64,000 bases of DNA from Reyranella sp. GTDB taxonomy: Bacteria; Pseudomonadota; Alphaproteobacteria; Reyranellales; Reyranellaceae. The DNA lies in the NCBI RefSeq assembly GCF_030651995.1, contig NZ_JAUSBN010000049.1, positions 28,116-92,115 of the forward strand, in the 5' to 3' direction. The notes under the pieces were generated by a model. It did no database searches. It saw only the letters and a program-made list of their open reading frames with translations, and was not told the DNA's origin. A program made the translations under genes and the position numbers. This document shows, one piece after another, positions 9,001-17,224 of the stretch; the first letter of the stretch is position 1, and each line of letters begins with the position of its first letter.

Positions 9001-10111
9001 TGCCGCCCAGCGCGGCGGCAGTCAGGTCGACCAGACGGGCGACCAGGGTGTTCCAGTAGGTTTCGTTTGCAGGCGTGCCCTCGAACGGTTCTGCGGGAAA
9101 TGCCTGCAGGTGGCTCGCGAGGGAGCGCCGCGCCGACAGGGTCCGATCCCACTGGGTCTGCGAGAGGGTCGCCACCCAGGTTCGGAGCGTGGCTTCAAGC
9201 GCCAAGAAGCCGGCGTCCGTCAGGCCTTTCAGCAGGAAGCGCTGACCTTCCTCCAGGGCGACCTGGGCGCAACGCAGGGCGACATCCTGAGCGCCCGATG
9301 CCGTTGCCGCGGGCGCATTCAGGGCAAGGTACTCACCCAGCTCGTAGGAGGTACGGAGCACCGTCTTGAAGAGGGGTCGGGCTGCGTCGAGCAATATCCG
9401 CGGCGCAACGCTGTCGGAGGGCAGGTTGTCCTTGAGTTCGTCGCATGCCTTTTCGACCAGAACGTCGACCGAGCGGGCGACGAACCGGCTGAAGTCGTCG
9501 ATCTCCATTGCGGCGAACACGCGGAAGCCGGCGCCGGCCTTCAGCCCGACACCTGCCCCGGCCACGATGTTGAAGCCGGGTTTGAGGTTCTTCGTGGGCT
9601 GGGCGATGGCGGTGCCGGTGACGACCAGCTGCGCATAGGCCTGCGCGGTCAGGGCGGCCTTGGCGTAGACGCCGGCCTTGATGTTGACTTCCGACAGGAA
9701 CACCCGCAGCAGCTCTATCGGCAGACCGCGCATCTGCTGGTCCCGTTCGGCCAGCTCCAGGAAGTCGCCGATCTTCAGGCCGAGGCCGACCTGAACCGCG
9801 GCCGCCAGTTCGGCGATCGCCTGCAGGCGGACGGCGAAGCCGATCTCGCCGAACAGGTTCATCGGCACTTGGATCTGGGCCGCCACCGACGCGGCCGCGC
9901 TCGCCTGGCCCGACAGTTCGGCACTCAGGAATTTGCCGACTCCGGCATCGACGTTGGCGAGCGCGGAGATGCCGAGGTCGAAATTGATGCCACGCGCGAT
10001 CTGCGCGCCCGCGGCGATGGTGACCTGGGCATTGCCGCCGGCCTGCGCCCAATCGGTGGCGACCGTGCCGCCCGCGGCAAACACGTCCTGGTCCAGTCGT
10101 ACTGTCGGCAT
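6086..10111 (-). CDS. Unrecognised giant 1341-aa protein with coiled coils and Ig-like segments
   Basis: No family recognised. Residues 1-200 are Ala/Gly/Val-rich and amphipathic (AELSGQASAAASVAAQIQV and similar), without a signal peptide. Residues 200-730 are predicted helical with leucine-rich stretches. A charged heptad region at about 740-800 (ETAQRQVEQWVDDAQQALEG) and another at 965-1005 look like coiled coils. Beta segments follow at about 1010-1065 (RGVRILSPTPGAAANGEVRI) and 1200-1247 (ending SCAFFVEG) and look Ig-like. The last 90 residues are Lys/Pro/Arg-rich. The modular layout (amphipathic head, rods, adhesin-like domains, basic tail) suggests a structural or toxin-delivery protein. 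Downstream partner: the 332-aa gene. Confidence 0.7.
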   Translation of the reverse strand: MPTVRLDQDVFAAGGTVATDWAQAGGNAQVTIAAGAQIARGINFDLGISALANVDAGVGKFLSAELSGQASAAASVAAQIQVPMNLFGEIGFAVRLQAIAELAAAVQVGLGLKIGDFLELAERDQQMRGLPIELLRVFLSEVNIKAGVYAKAALTAQAYAQLVVTGTAIAQPTKNLKPGFNIVAGAGVGLKAGAGFRVFAAMEIDDFSRFVARSVDVLVEKACDELKDNLPSDSVAPRILLDAARPLFKTVLRTSYELGEYLALNAPAATASGAQDVALRCAQVALEEGQRFLLKGLTDAGFLALEATLRTWVATLSQTQWDRTLSARRSLASHLQAFPAEPFEGTPANETYWNTLVARLVDLTAAALGGTVDAQTQRLISVLWSAAQLALVANRRVVRADARLSVIGQPPRQAKAAFSGNLTTQPPTLVRDHIRSSLPSPPAAGALKLDHIVEFLAADAALDFLRQHQPGVDRFLTAMTGPLGSAANDVGRTILRNIGSVIASGSGQPDAQATLAAIADGLRTFMSEHIHDELAPVLRNRLASRPDLRSYFDEVFLPTADFTLETVFGVVLDWSRRGADHEALKEALSGVLMKLVGRSLVVTTDIMLATAQAQMHGILNGLADSVDAPNGIVKQLSKAANLPVPVSEIAELTADALRIGADVLGPLDEAQRSKIRSLMYEVIDPLPSTAGAGFLQELGDGAFIPNNDAMMALAAELAAIGGERFLQFVAKLIELIGTKILEELAEVLETAQRQVEQWVDDAQQALEGMQRQLGQLLADIERLAREVAEQFDQAAESLLGALTPLATRSGRRKFKSKLAAEIVDQALAVLSDNHVYRTLAPPDLRRAMRGMARDAVEQALDNDVIDGVLDIVGGLAEEVDSIMDDVRELDPDRDLAQQIGNLVINRLTDAIYDNLGRDPHIRVAFDVDLLGVRYRISLGRVDVPVEAIVDGLRRAVRDLDAFEDAVRDAARSLSSAFTKEVRLQEVEAERAHVGAESERLRRQRTALEAAPRGVRILSPTPGAAANGEVRIRIEVQGLSREAVLDEDDRPDSVHVFLNGRELPLTSFSVAELGPAPEATSNVASKANRFDPRADLALRPHWAASKLDKVGAKGTPRGGLRALDASLVKGQSRKNDKFPLTTSGADALATVRVNRLAALAAAGPGAARLRSAAPKQAKSPMPPARRGERRFGSPITVTQIDRLTVLSPLGIVLSCTVPGAGLEEGINTLIVSITPAGGQRVEASCAFFVEGAAARPAKPKPGESRLPRKNPRNIRDLTPQKIAGKFALPPKKDRLKMVAAQKKAIVDRGLKKRATLMAALPPAVKLKRPPAIVRPITPKPGV

Positions 10112-10179
10112 CGTTCGCGCTCCCCCGCCCGCGGCACCAGCGTCGAGCGCGGCACACGCGTGAGGTTAGCGCCTCCCGA

Positions 10180-10329
10180 TCACAGGCAATAGGCCGCGAT
10201 CAGGTCCACGAGATATGCGGGACCGTTCAGCCCCCACAGAACGAACGACAGGATCGTCGCGGCCACGACCAGGCTGGCCAGCCCCCACAGCAGCACGGGA
10301 CGCCAGCTGATGGTCGGGCTGGGCGTCAT
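10180..10329 (-). CDS. Small single-pass membrane protein (49 aa) coupled to the MFS gene
   Basis: Short protein beginning MTPSPTISWRP with one hydrophobic helix (residues 12-34, VLLWGLASLVVAATILSFV) and a second weakly hydrophobic tail ending AAYCL. Its ATG (10329-10327) overlaps the TGA stop (10328-10326) of the upstream MFS gene as ATGA, the classic arrangement for translational coupling. Too short for automated prediction in many pipelines. An accessory or regulatory subunit of the transporter is plausible; function is inferred only from position. Confidence 0.6.
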   Translation of the reverse strand: MTPSPTISWRPVLLWGLASLVVAATILSFVLWGLNGPAYLVDLIAAYCL

Positions 10330-11573
10330 GCCGGCTGCGGGATCGAGGTCGGGCGGATCAGGCGCTCCTCGACGATCGGGTAGTGCAGCGCCGCCGAGAC
10401 GAGACCGAGGGCGATGGAGATCCACCACATCATGTCGTAGTTGCCCTGCAGGTCGAACAGGCGCCCGCCGCCCCAGCCGCCGAAGAAGCTGCCGACCTGG
10501 TGGCCGAAGAAGACGATGCCGTTCAGCATGGTGACGTGCACCGGCCCGAAGATGTAGCCGACCAGCGAGGTGGTGAGCGGCACCGTGCCCAGCCACAGGA
10601 AGCCCAGTGCCGCGGCAAAGATCAGCACCGAGGCGGCCGACAGCGGCGCGATCACGAAGCCCAGGAAGACCAGCGAGCGCAGCAGGTAGAGCGTCGACAG
10701 CAGGTTCTTGCGCTTGAACCGGTTGCCCATCGAGCTCCACAGGATGGCGCCGGCGATGTTGAACAGGCCGACCATGCCGATCGCCCAGCCGCCGAGTTCG
10801 GCCGGCGACAGGTCGATCCCGAACAGCGACAGGCCGATCCCCTTGTCGGAGATGTAGGCCGGCAGGTGGCCGCCGACGAAGGCGACATGGAAGCCGCAGA
10901 CGAAGTAGCCGACCACCAGCAGCACGAAGCTGCGCTGCGCGAAGGCCTCGGAGAGCGCCGCGCCGGTGGTCTGGTTGCCGCCGCTGCCGCGCCTGGAGGC
11001 CGCGATCTCCTTGCGGTCGTTGAGGCCGAGCGGCAGCACGATCATGACCAGGGCGAGGAGGGTCAGGGCCCACATGGTCGGCCGCCAGTCGCCGAAATAG
11101 TTCTGCAGCACGGCCGCCAGCGGCACGATGAAGAACTGGCCGAACGAGCCGCCGGCCGAGCAGATTCCCACCGCCAGCGCCTGCTTCGCGGGCGGCGCCA
11201 CGCGCAGGATGACGCCCAATACCGGCCCGAAAGTCGCCGCCGACAGGCCGATGCCGACCAGCACATTGCCCACGATCAGCATGAAGCCGTCATGCATGGT
11301 GGCGGTGACGACCATGCCCAGGACGTAGATCGCGCCGCCGCCGGCGATGGTCGGTGCGGAGCCGAAGCGGTCGGCCAACCGGCCCGAGAACGGCGCGATG
11401 ACGCCCATCAGCAGCATCGACAGGGCCGTGCCGAAGGAGAAGAGTTCACGGCCGACATTCAGCTCGGCGGAGATCGGCTTCAGGAAGATGCCGAAGCTCT
11501 GGCGCACGCCGAGACCGATGGTGAGGACGAGGAAGCCGCACCAGACGGCGGTCCAGTAGGAACGTTGGGTCAT
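10326..11573 (-). CDS. MFS transporter, 12 TM helices (415 aa)
   Basis: Major-facilitator permease. The signature loop between helices 2 and 3 is GRLADRFGSAP, there is a central charged loop (about 200-225, NDRKEIAASRRGSGG) and about 12 hydrophobic helices, with FGPVHVTMLNGIVFFGHQVGSF near the C-terminus. It resembles the oxalate/formate antiporter and monocarboxylate branch, but the substrate cannot be read from sequence. Divergent from the secreted hydrolase at 11662, sharing a short AT-richer promoter gap (11574-11661), and followed by a coupled 49-aa membrane protein. Confidence 0.88.
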   Translation of the reverse strand: MTQRSYWTAVWCGFLVLTIGLGVRQSFGIFLKPISAELNVGRELFSFGTALSMLLMGVIAPFSGRLADRFGSAPTIAGGGAIYVLGMVVTATMHDGFMLIVGNVLVGIGLSAATFGPVLGVILRVAPPAKQALAVGICSAGGSFGQFFIVPLAAVLQNYFGDWRPTMWALTLLALVMIVLPLGLNDRKEIAASRRGSGGNQTTGAALSEAFAQRSFVLLVVGYFVCGFHVAFVGGHLPAYISDKGIGLSLFGIDLSPAELGGWAIGMVGLFNIAGAILWSSMGNRFKRKNLLSTLYLLRSLVFLGFVIAPLSAASVLIFAAALGFLWLGTVPLTTSLVGYIFGPVHVTMLNGIVFFGHQVGSFFGGWGGGRLFDLQGNYDMMWWISIALGLVSAALHYPIVEERLIRPTSIPQPA

Positions 11574-11661
11574 GGCGGCAAACTGAGGCGGCCTGCCCGA
11601 ACTGGCAAGATATCCTGTCTTATGGTTTCCATAGAATTACTTCATGCCGTCCCAAGGTTCG

Positions 11662-13203
11662 ATGTGGCAGAAGATATCCATGGCGCGACGGCGGTTCCTG
11701 GGCGGCTTGGCAGCATTCCTGGTGGCTTTGGCAGGAAGCGCCGAGGCGGCGCCGCGACTGGAGCGCGAGCGCTGCACCTTCAAACCGCCGCGCGGCGACA
11801 GGGTCGAATGCTATGTCCTGACGGTGCTGGAGAACCGCGACCAGCCGCAGGGCCGCGAGATCAAGCTGAAGGTGGCGATCCTCAAGGCCAAGCGGACCGC
11901 CGGCGTCGAGCCGATGATCTACCTCTCGGGCGGCCCCGGCGACGCGCCTCTGGTCGCCTCGACGCCGGGTGCGGACGCGCTCAGCGAGGGCGACTGGTGG
12001 AACGAGACGGCCGCCATCCGCCGTCGCCGCGACGTCGTCATCCTGAGCCAGCGCGGGGCCGGCGGGTCGACACCCAATCTCGACTGTTTCGACACGCGCG
12101 CCTCGGACCCGGCCAAGGCCCGCCGCCGCGCCGTGACCGAGCAGCAGGAGCGCGAGATCCTGGCGCGCTGCCGGGCCGGGCTGGAGCGCCGCAAGATCGA
12201 CCTCGCCATGTACACGACGCCGGCCCTGGCCGACGACGTGGCCGACCTCGCAGCGGCGCTGGGCCAGAGCAAGATCAACATCTACGGCGTGTCCTACGGT
12301 ACCCGCTGGGCGCTCGAGGTGATGCGCCGGCATCCCGACCTGGTGCGTGCGGCGGTCCTCGACGGCGTCTATCCGCCCCAGGTCAACGGCGAGCAGAACG
12401 AACCGGCCATCGTCCGTCGCGCCTTCGAGCAGCTCTACGCCGACTGCGCCGCCGATGCCGTGTGCCGCGAACGCCATCCGACCCTGCGCGCCACCCTCGA
12501 AGGCCTGATCGAGGCGGCGGAACGGACGCCGCTCGAACTCGCGCTCACCCTGGAGGACGGTCCGCATCCGGTGCAGCTCGATGGCACCCAGGTGCTGATG
12601 GTGTTGCTGAACATGATGCGCGAGGGCGAGGTCGCCGCGATCCCCGAGACGGTGGCGGCGGCGCAGCGCGGCGACCTGCGGCTGCTCAAGCTCTATGCCG
12701 AGGATCTCGAGACCAACGACGGCGGGCTGCTGGAGGAGAACGCCCAGCAGTTCGACGGGCTCTACAACAGCGTCGAATGCCGCGAGACCTGGCCCATGGT
12801 GGACCGGACGGCCCGGCGCAAGGCGATCGAGAGCAGCGGCGTCTATGGCCTGAACGCCCGGTCGAGCAAGTCGCCGACCTTCTGTCCGGTCTGGCGGGTC
12901 GCGCCCGCGCCGGCCGCGGAACGCCAGCCGGTGAAGGCCGAGGTGCCGACCCTGCTCCTGAGTGGCGGCTATGACTGGCTGACTCCGCCCGCCTGGGCGC
13001 GCCAGGCCGCGAAGACCCTGCCCGCGTCGCGCAACGTCGTGTTCCGGGCCCAGGGCCACGGCGTCGTCGTGCAGGATGCCTGCGCCGCCCGGCTGCGCGA
13101 CACCTTCATCGAGGATCCCAACCCCAAGCGCGCGCTGCCCTGCCGCCCCGACAAGGCGCCGAACTTCACCGCCGCCTGGGACCGCGTACGCAACATGCCG
13201 TGA
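11662..13203 (+). CDS. Secreted alpha/beta hydrolase, S33/TAP-like (about 513 aa)
   Basis: Signal sequence containing ARRRFLGG and a hydrophobic run ending GSAEAA, so exported, possibly by Tat. The alpha/beta hydrolase core has the oxyanion-side loop YLSGGPGD, the nucleophile elbow GVSYGT (Ser about 211), the acid in GGYDWLTPP and the histidine in AQGHGVVV. Six or more cysteines suggest disulfides in the periplasm. The family includes proline iminopeptidases and tripeptidyl-type hydrolases. Start at 11662 is chosen for an AAGG four bases upstream; ATGs at 11644 and 11680 are alternatives. The flavoprotein gene follows after 10 bp. Confidence 0.85.
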   Translation: MWQKISMARRRFLGGLAAFLVALAGSAEAAPRLERERCTFKPPRGDRVECYVLTVLENRDQPQGREIKLKVAILKAKRTAGVEPMIYLSGGPGDAPLVASTPGADALSEGDWWNETAAIRRRRDVVILSQRGAGGSTPNLDCFDTRASDPAKARRRAVTEQQEREILARCRAGLERRKIDLAMYTTPALADDVADLAAALGQSKINIYGVSYGTRWALEVMRRHPDLVRAAVLDGVYPPQVNGEQNEPAIVRRAFEQLYADCAADAVCRERHPTLRATLEGLIEAAERTPLELALTLEDGPHPVQLDGTQVLMVLLNMMREGEVAAIPETVAAAQRGDLRLLKLYAEDLETNDGGLLEENAQQFDGLYNSVECRETWPMVDRTARRKAIESSGVYGLNARSSKSPTFCPVWRVAPAPAAERQPVKAEVPTLLLSGGYDWLTPPAWARQAAKTLPASRNVVFRAQGHGVVVQDACAARLRDTFIEDPNPKRALPCRPDKAPNFTAAWDRVRNMP

Positions 13204-13213
13204 GGAGAAGTTC

Positions 13214-14149
13214 ATGAATCGTGTACTGGCCCATACCGGCGCGACCTATCCGATCGTGCAGGCGCCGATGGGGTACATCGCGCGCAGCCAGTTGGCCTCG
13301 GCGGTCTCCAATGCCGGCGGCCTCGGCATCATCGAGACCTCGAGCGGCGAGGTCGATGCCTGCCTGGCCGAGATCGCCAGGATGAAGGAGCTGACGGACA
13401 AGCCGTTCGGCGTGAACCTGCCGCTGCTCTTCATCCGCGAACCGCGGGTCGTCGATCTGGTGGCGAAGTCCGGCGTGAAGTTCGTCACCACCTCGGCAGG
13501 CTCGCCGGCCAAGCTGCTGCCGACGCTCAAGGCGGCGGGGCTCGTCGTCTATCACGTCGTGCCCAACCTCTCCTCGGCGCTGAAGGCGGTCGAGGCCGGC
13601 GTCGACGGGTTGATCGTCGAAGGCGGCGAGGGGGGCGGCTTCAAGAATCCCGACGATGTCTCCACGCTGGTCCTGTTGCAGGCGGTGCGGGAGCGGACCG
13701 ATGTCCCGATGATCGCGGCCGGCGGCATCTGCGACGGGCGCGGCATGGCGGCGGCTTTCGCGCTCGGCGCCGAAGGCGTCCAGATGGGCACGCGATTCGT
13801 GAGTTCAGCGGAGAGTCCGGTGCATGCCAACTACAAGCAGGCGATCGTCGATGCCGACGATACCGGCACGATCATGCTCAATCGCAAGTCGACGCCGTGC
13901 GTGCGGGCGCTGAAGACCCAACGCACGGCGGAGATCGAGCGCGAGGGTTCGTTCGACCGCTCGATCCTCGCGTCGGTGAAGGACGTCTATTTCGGTGGCG
14001 ACATGGAAGCCTCGCTGGCACTGGCCGGCCAGACCGTCGGCCTGATCCACGAGGTCCTGCCGGTCGCCGAGATCATCCGGCGCACGGTCGACGGCTTCCA
14101 TGCCATCCGCCGCGAGCAGGGAGAGAGGTCCCTGGCGGGCGCGTTCTGA
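13214..14149 (+). CDS. Nitronate monooxygenase / NPD-family flavin oxidoreductase (311 aa)
   Basis: FMN-dependent TIM-barrel enzyme of the 2-nitropropane-dioxygenase family. It has PIVQAPMGYIA at the N-terminus, the phosphate-binding VEGGEGGGF, GGICDGRGMAAAFALGAEG and GTRFVSSAES. The position where class I nitronate monooxygenases carry the catalytic histidine (AGGH) reads GGGF here, so nitroalkane oxidation is doubtful and it may be a quinone- or NADH-dependent flavin reductase. GAGGAG at 13202-13207 supports the ATG at 13214. Co-directional with the preceding hydrolase. Confidence 0.85.
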   Translation: MNRVLAHTGATYPIVQAPMGYIARSQLASAVSNAGGLGIIETSSGEVDACLAEIARMKELTDKPFGVNLPLLFIREPRVVDLVAKSGVKFVTTSAGSPAKLLPTLKAAGLVVYHVVPNLSSALKAVEAGVDGLIVEGGEGGGFKNPDDVSTLVLLQAVRERTDVPMIAAGGICDGRGMAAAFALGAEGVQMGTRFVSSAESPVHANYKQAIVDADDTGTIMLNRKSTPCVRALKTQRTAEIEREGSFDRSILASVKDVYFGGDMEASLALAGQTVGLIHEVLPVAEIIRRTVDGFHAIRREQGERSLAGAF

Positions 14150-14169
14150 GGCTCTACTTCAGCAGCCCT

Positions 14170-15489
14170 CTACTTGAGAAGTTCCGGCGCGATCAGCCGC
14201 GGCAGGAAGAGGGCGATGTCGGGCCACACGATCATCGCTGCCAGCACCACGACCATCGGTACCAGCATGATCAGCGTGTCCTTGAGAGCGACGCGCAGCG
14301 GCACACCGGCGACGGCGCAGGAGATCATGAGGCAGAGCCCGTAGGGCGGGGTCACCAGTCCGAACGCCAGGGACACGATCGCGACGATGGCGAAGTGGAC
14401 GGGATCCATCGAAACGGATTTGGCGAGCGGCTCCAGCACCGTGCCGACGATGATGATGGCGGGAATGGCGTCGAGAAAGCAGCCCACGACCAGGAACACG
14501 AAGGCGATGAAGAAGCCGACGCCGATCGGGCCCATGCCCCAGGTCGTGACGTTGGCCAGCAGCTCCTGCGGAATCCTGTAGTAGGCCAGCAGCCAGCCGA
14601 AAGCCGAGGCGGTGCCGATGCAGAACAGCGCCACGGAAGCGAGCTTGCCGGTGTCGACCAGCGCCTTGTACAGCTCCTTCGGTCCCATCTCGCGATAGAC
14701 CACGATCGACAGCACGGCCGAATAGAGCACCGCCACGCAGGCCGACTCCGTGGCCGTGAACCAGCCGGCCAGGATGCCGCCGACGATGATGACGGGCGTC
14801 ATCAAGGCCGGGATCGCCACCCAGATCGAGCAGAGAAGCTGGCGGAACGTTCCGCGCGGATAGGTCGGGTAGCCGCGTCTCACGGCATAGACGTGCACCG
14901 TGACCATCTGGGCGCCGGCGATCAGCAGGCCCGGCACCACGCCCGCGAGATAGAGCGCGCCGATCGAGGTCGAGATCAGGCCGCCCCACACGATCATCAG
15001 GATGGAGGGCGGAATGACCACCGCCAGCACGGCGGAAACCGCGGTGATGGCGACCGAGAAGGAGAGGTCGTAACCCTCGCGGGTCTGGGCATCGATGAAG
15101 ATCTTGCTCTGGCTGGCGGCATCGGCGGTCGAGGAACCGGAGATGCCGGCGAAGAAGACCGAGAGGACCACGTTGATCTGGGCCAGCGAGCCGGGGAAGC
15201 TGCCGACGATGGCGCGCGACAGCGCCACCAGCCGGTCGGTGATGCCGCCGACGCTCATCAGGTTGGCCGTCAGCAGGAAGAACGGCACGGCGAGCAGGAT
15301 GAAGGAGTTGTAGGCGTTGAAGGTTTCCTGCGCGAGCATCATCGTCCCGAGCCGCGGCTCGAGGTAGAAGAGCGGCAGGCAGGCGAGGCCGAGCGCGAAG
15401 GCCACCGGAACGCGCAGCACCAGCAGCACGAAGAAGCAGCCGAACAGGATCGAGGCCGCCTCGCCGGCCGAGAAGAGCGCGCCGGTCAT
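14170..15489 (-). CDS. dctM: TRAP transporter large permease, DctM family (439 aa)
   Basis: Twelve-helix TRAP membrane subunit that carries the sodium-coupled transport path. Signatures: YNSFILLAVPFFLLTANLM, SGSSTADAASQSKIF, GVVPGLLIAGAQM and FGLVTPPYGLCL. Its ATG (15489) overlaps the TGA of the small permease gene (ATGA), so the two are translationally coupled. Last gene of the dctP-dctQ-dctM operon. Substrate is set by DctP and is most likely an organic acid. Confidence 0.95.
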   Translation of the reverse strand: MTGALFSAGEAASILFGCFFVLLVLRVPVAFALGLACLPLFYLEPRLGTMMLAQETFNAYNSFILLAVPFFLLTANLMSVGGITDRLVALSRAIVGSFPGSLAQINVVLSVFFAGISGSSTADAASQSKIFIDAQTREGYDLSFSVAITAVSAVLAVVIPPSILMIVWGGLISTSIGALYLAGVVPGLLIAGAQMVTVHVYAVRRGYPTYPRGTFRQLLCSIWVAIPALMTPVIIVGGILAGWFTATESACVAVLYSAVLSIVVYREMGPKELYKALVDTGKLASVALFCIGTASAFGWLLAYYRIPQELLANVTTWGMGPIGVGFFIAFVFLVVGCFLDAIPAIIIVGTVLEPLAKSVSMDPVHFAIVAIVSLAFGLVTPPYGLCLMISCAVAGVPLRVALKDTLIMLVPMVVVLAAMIVWPDIALFLPRLIAPELLK

Positions 15490-15998
15490 GTCGCGCTCCT
15501 GCCCAGGAGGATCCGGGCCTCGTCGTAGAACTGCTCGCCCAGGAAGACGATCCAGGTGACGGCGGCGACGGGCCAGGCGATGTGGATCATCCAGAGCGGC
15601 AGGTCGGCCAGCTCGGAGGTGCGGTGCCAGGCGAAGCTCGTGAACTCGATGCCGCCGACCACGAAGACCAGTGCGAAGGCGAGAATGCCCAGCCGCGCGA
15701 CGATCCGCACGGCGGCCTCGCCGCGGCGGGGCAGCGTGGGCCACACGTCGACCTCGAAGTGGGAAGATTCCCGCACGCCGATCATGGCGCCGATCATGAT
15801 CATCCAGATGAACAGGAAACGCGCCATCTCCTCGGTCCAGATATAGGACGGGATCAGCGCGGTGTAGCGCGAGATCATCTGCAGGGTGACCGGGATGATG
15901 ATGATGGCGACGGAGAAGGCCAGCAGGCCGGTCAGGAACCTGGCATAGGCGGCCGTGAACCGGCGCCAGAGGCCGGGCGGCGAGGCAGGAGAAGTCAT
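15486..15998 (-). CDS. dctQ: TRAP transporter small permease, DctQ family (170 aa)
   Basis: Four-helix small subunit of a TRAP transporter. It shows YIWTEEMARFLFIWMIMIGA and RESSHFEVDVWP, the usual DctQ motifs, and a last helix ending before EQFYDEARILLG. It lies 82 bp after dctP; this gap contains a strong hairpin that may limit read-through. The stop overlaps the dctM start. It stabilises DctM and may receive the solute from DctP. Confidence 0.92.
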   Translation of the reverse strand: MTSPASPPGLWRRFTAAYARFLTGLLAFSVAIIIIPVTLQMISRYTALIPSYIWTEEMARFLFIWMIMIGAMIGVRESSHFEVDVWPTLPRRGEAAVRIVARLGILAFALVFVVGGIEFTSFAWHRTSELADLPLWMIHIAWPVAAVTWIVFLGEQFYDEARILLGRSAT

Positions 15999-16040
15999 TC
16001 GGAAACCGTCCGGAAAAACGCACCCGGCTGCGGACCGGGA

Positions 16041-16073
16041 AAAGGCGCAGCGAAGCCCGCGGCTCCGCTGCGC
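16041..16073 (-). terminator. Intra-operon hairpin with T-run between dctP and dctQ
   Basis: Arms GCGCAGCG (16045-16052) and CGCTGCGC (16066-16073) pair perfectly, and the loop contains a further 4-bp stem (AGCC/GGCT). Read on the minus strand, the hairpin is followed by CTTTTCC. It has the form of a leaky Rho-independent terminator or mRNA 3' protector placed to raise binding-protein output over the permease genes. Confidence 0.6.
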
Positions 16074-16080
16074 GTACGGA

Positions 16081-17070
16081 TCAGTTGGTGGCGACGATCT
16101 GCGTGAAGATGCCTTCGGCGCCGATCTCCTTGGCGTAGGCGGCCATCACCGGATCGACCAGCTTCTTCATCTCGGCGCGGTCCTTGAACGGGATGCGCTT
16201 CAGCTTGCCGGCCTTCTCCAGCGCGACGAGCTTCTGCTCGTCTTCGCCGCTCTCGACCTGGCGACCATAGGCGCCGGCCTCCTTGCCCGCCTTGACGACC
16301 GCATCCTGCAGGTCCTTCGGGAGCGACTTGAAGGTCTTGGACGAGAAGCACACGGGACGGATGGTGATGGCGTGCTCGGTCATCGCGAGATTGGGCGCGA
16401 CTTCGTAGAACTTCATCGACTCGACACCGGCCGCCTCGTTCTCGCCGGCCGAGATGACGTTGTTCTGGATGGCGTTGTAGACTTCGTTGTAGGCGATGAC
16501 CGTCGGCGACATGCCGGCCGCCGCGAAGGTCTTGGACCAGATCGGCGCACCCTGGACCCGGACCTTCAGACCCTTGATCTCGGCCAGGTTGCTCACCGGC
16601 TTGTTGACGAAGATGTTGCGCACGCCGCCGCCGGCATAGCCGATCAGCATGACCTGGGCCTTCTGTGCGACCTCGTCGGCCACCGGCTTCAGCAGGTCGA
16701 GGTCGAGCACCTTGTTCCATTGCGCGAGGTCGCGGAACAGGAACGGCGCGTCGATGAACGGTGCCGCCTTGGAGAAGGTCGACATGTGGGCGGGCGAGAC
16801 GACCGCATAGTCCACCGCCTTGCCCTGCGCCATGTACTCGAAATACTGCTTCTCGAGGCCCAGCGAAGAATTGCGGTGGAGCACGAAGTTGATCGGCTTG
16901 CCGTAATACTTCTTCACCAGCTCCTCGAACTTCAGGAGCGTCTTGTTGAAGGCGTGATCGTCGTTGAACTGGACCGCGCCGTTCAGCGTCAGCGGCGCCT
17001 GTGCGTTGGCGATGAACGGAGCCGCGAGAGTCGAGGCGGCGATACCGCCCATCAGCAGTCTGCGCTTCAT
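16081..17070 (-). CDS. dctP: TRAP transporter substrate-binding protein, DctP family (329 aa)
   Basis: Periplasmic solute receptor. The signal peptide begins MKRRLLMGGIAA and ends at IANAQA. The mature part carries the DctP helix-strand pattern (GKAVDYAVVSPAHM, KGLKVRVQGAPIWSKTF, YNAIQNNVISAGENE). The arginine of KVRVQ corresponds to the residue that usually salt-bridges a carboxylate ligand, so an organic acid substrate is inferred. First gene of the operon. A FadR-type palindrome lies 86 bp upstream at 17156. Confidence 0.93.
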   Translation of the reverse strand: MKRRLLMGGIAASTLAAPFIANAQAPLTLNGAVQFNDDHAFNKTLLKFEELVKKYYGKPINFVLHRNSSLGLEKQYFEYMAQGKAVDYAVVSPAHMSTFSKAAPFIDAPFLFRDLAQWNKVLDLDLLKPVADEVAQKAQVMLIGYAGGGVRNIFVNKPVSNLAEIKGLKVRVQGAPIWSKTFAAAGMSPTVIAYNEVYNAIQNNVISAGENEAAGVESMKFYEVAPNLAMTEHAITIRPVCFSSKTFKSLPKDLQDAVVKAGKEAGAYGRQVESGEDEQKLVALEKAGKLKRIPFKDRAEMKKLVDPVMAAYAKEIGAEGIFTQIVATN

Positions 17071-17155
17071 GTCGTTTCCTCCAAAGGCCCTGTTTTGGTT
17101 CTGAGACCGGGACCCTGCGCGGACTATGCATGGGTTTGCGAGTGGGCGCGACCGA

Positions 17156-17168
17156 GTTGTCAGACAAC
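17156..17168. promoter_or_regulatory. GntR/FadR-type operator upstream of dctP
   Basis: Perfect 13-bp palindrome GTTGTC-A-GACAAC. The TTGTCAGACAA core matches the TNGTNNNACNA form bound by FadR-subfamily GntR repressors, which commonly control TRAP operons. No GntR gene lies in the window, so the regulator would be encoded elsewhere. Confidence 0.5.
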
Positions 17169-17224
17169 ATGCCGTCTTTTTCGGGAGGCTGGTCCGGACT
17201 TTGCGTCGGGTTGTGCGGCTGCGC

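Noticed and set aside
10112..10179. Gene or RNA in the 68-bp gap before the 49-aa gene stop
   Set aside because: Nothing but non-repetitive sequence was seen.
7733..10192. Long + strand frame opposite the 1341-aa gene (819 codons)
   Set aside because: Composition is His/Arg/Gly/Gln-rich as expected for an antisense shadow of a GC-rich gene, with no domain; the minus-strand frame has coherent coiled-coil and beta patterns.
13214..14149. Confident nitronate monooxygenase activity
   Set aside because: The catalytic histidine position reads GGGF instead of GGH, so only family membership is claimed.
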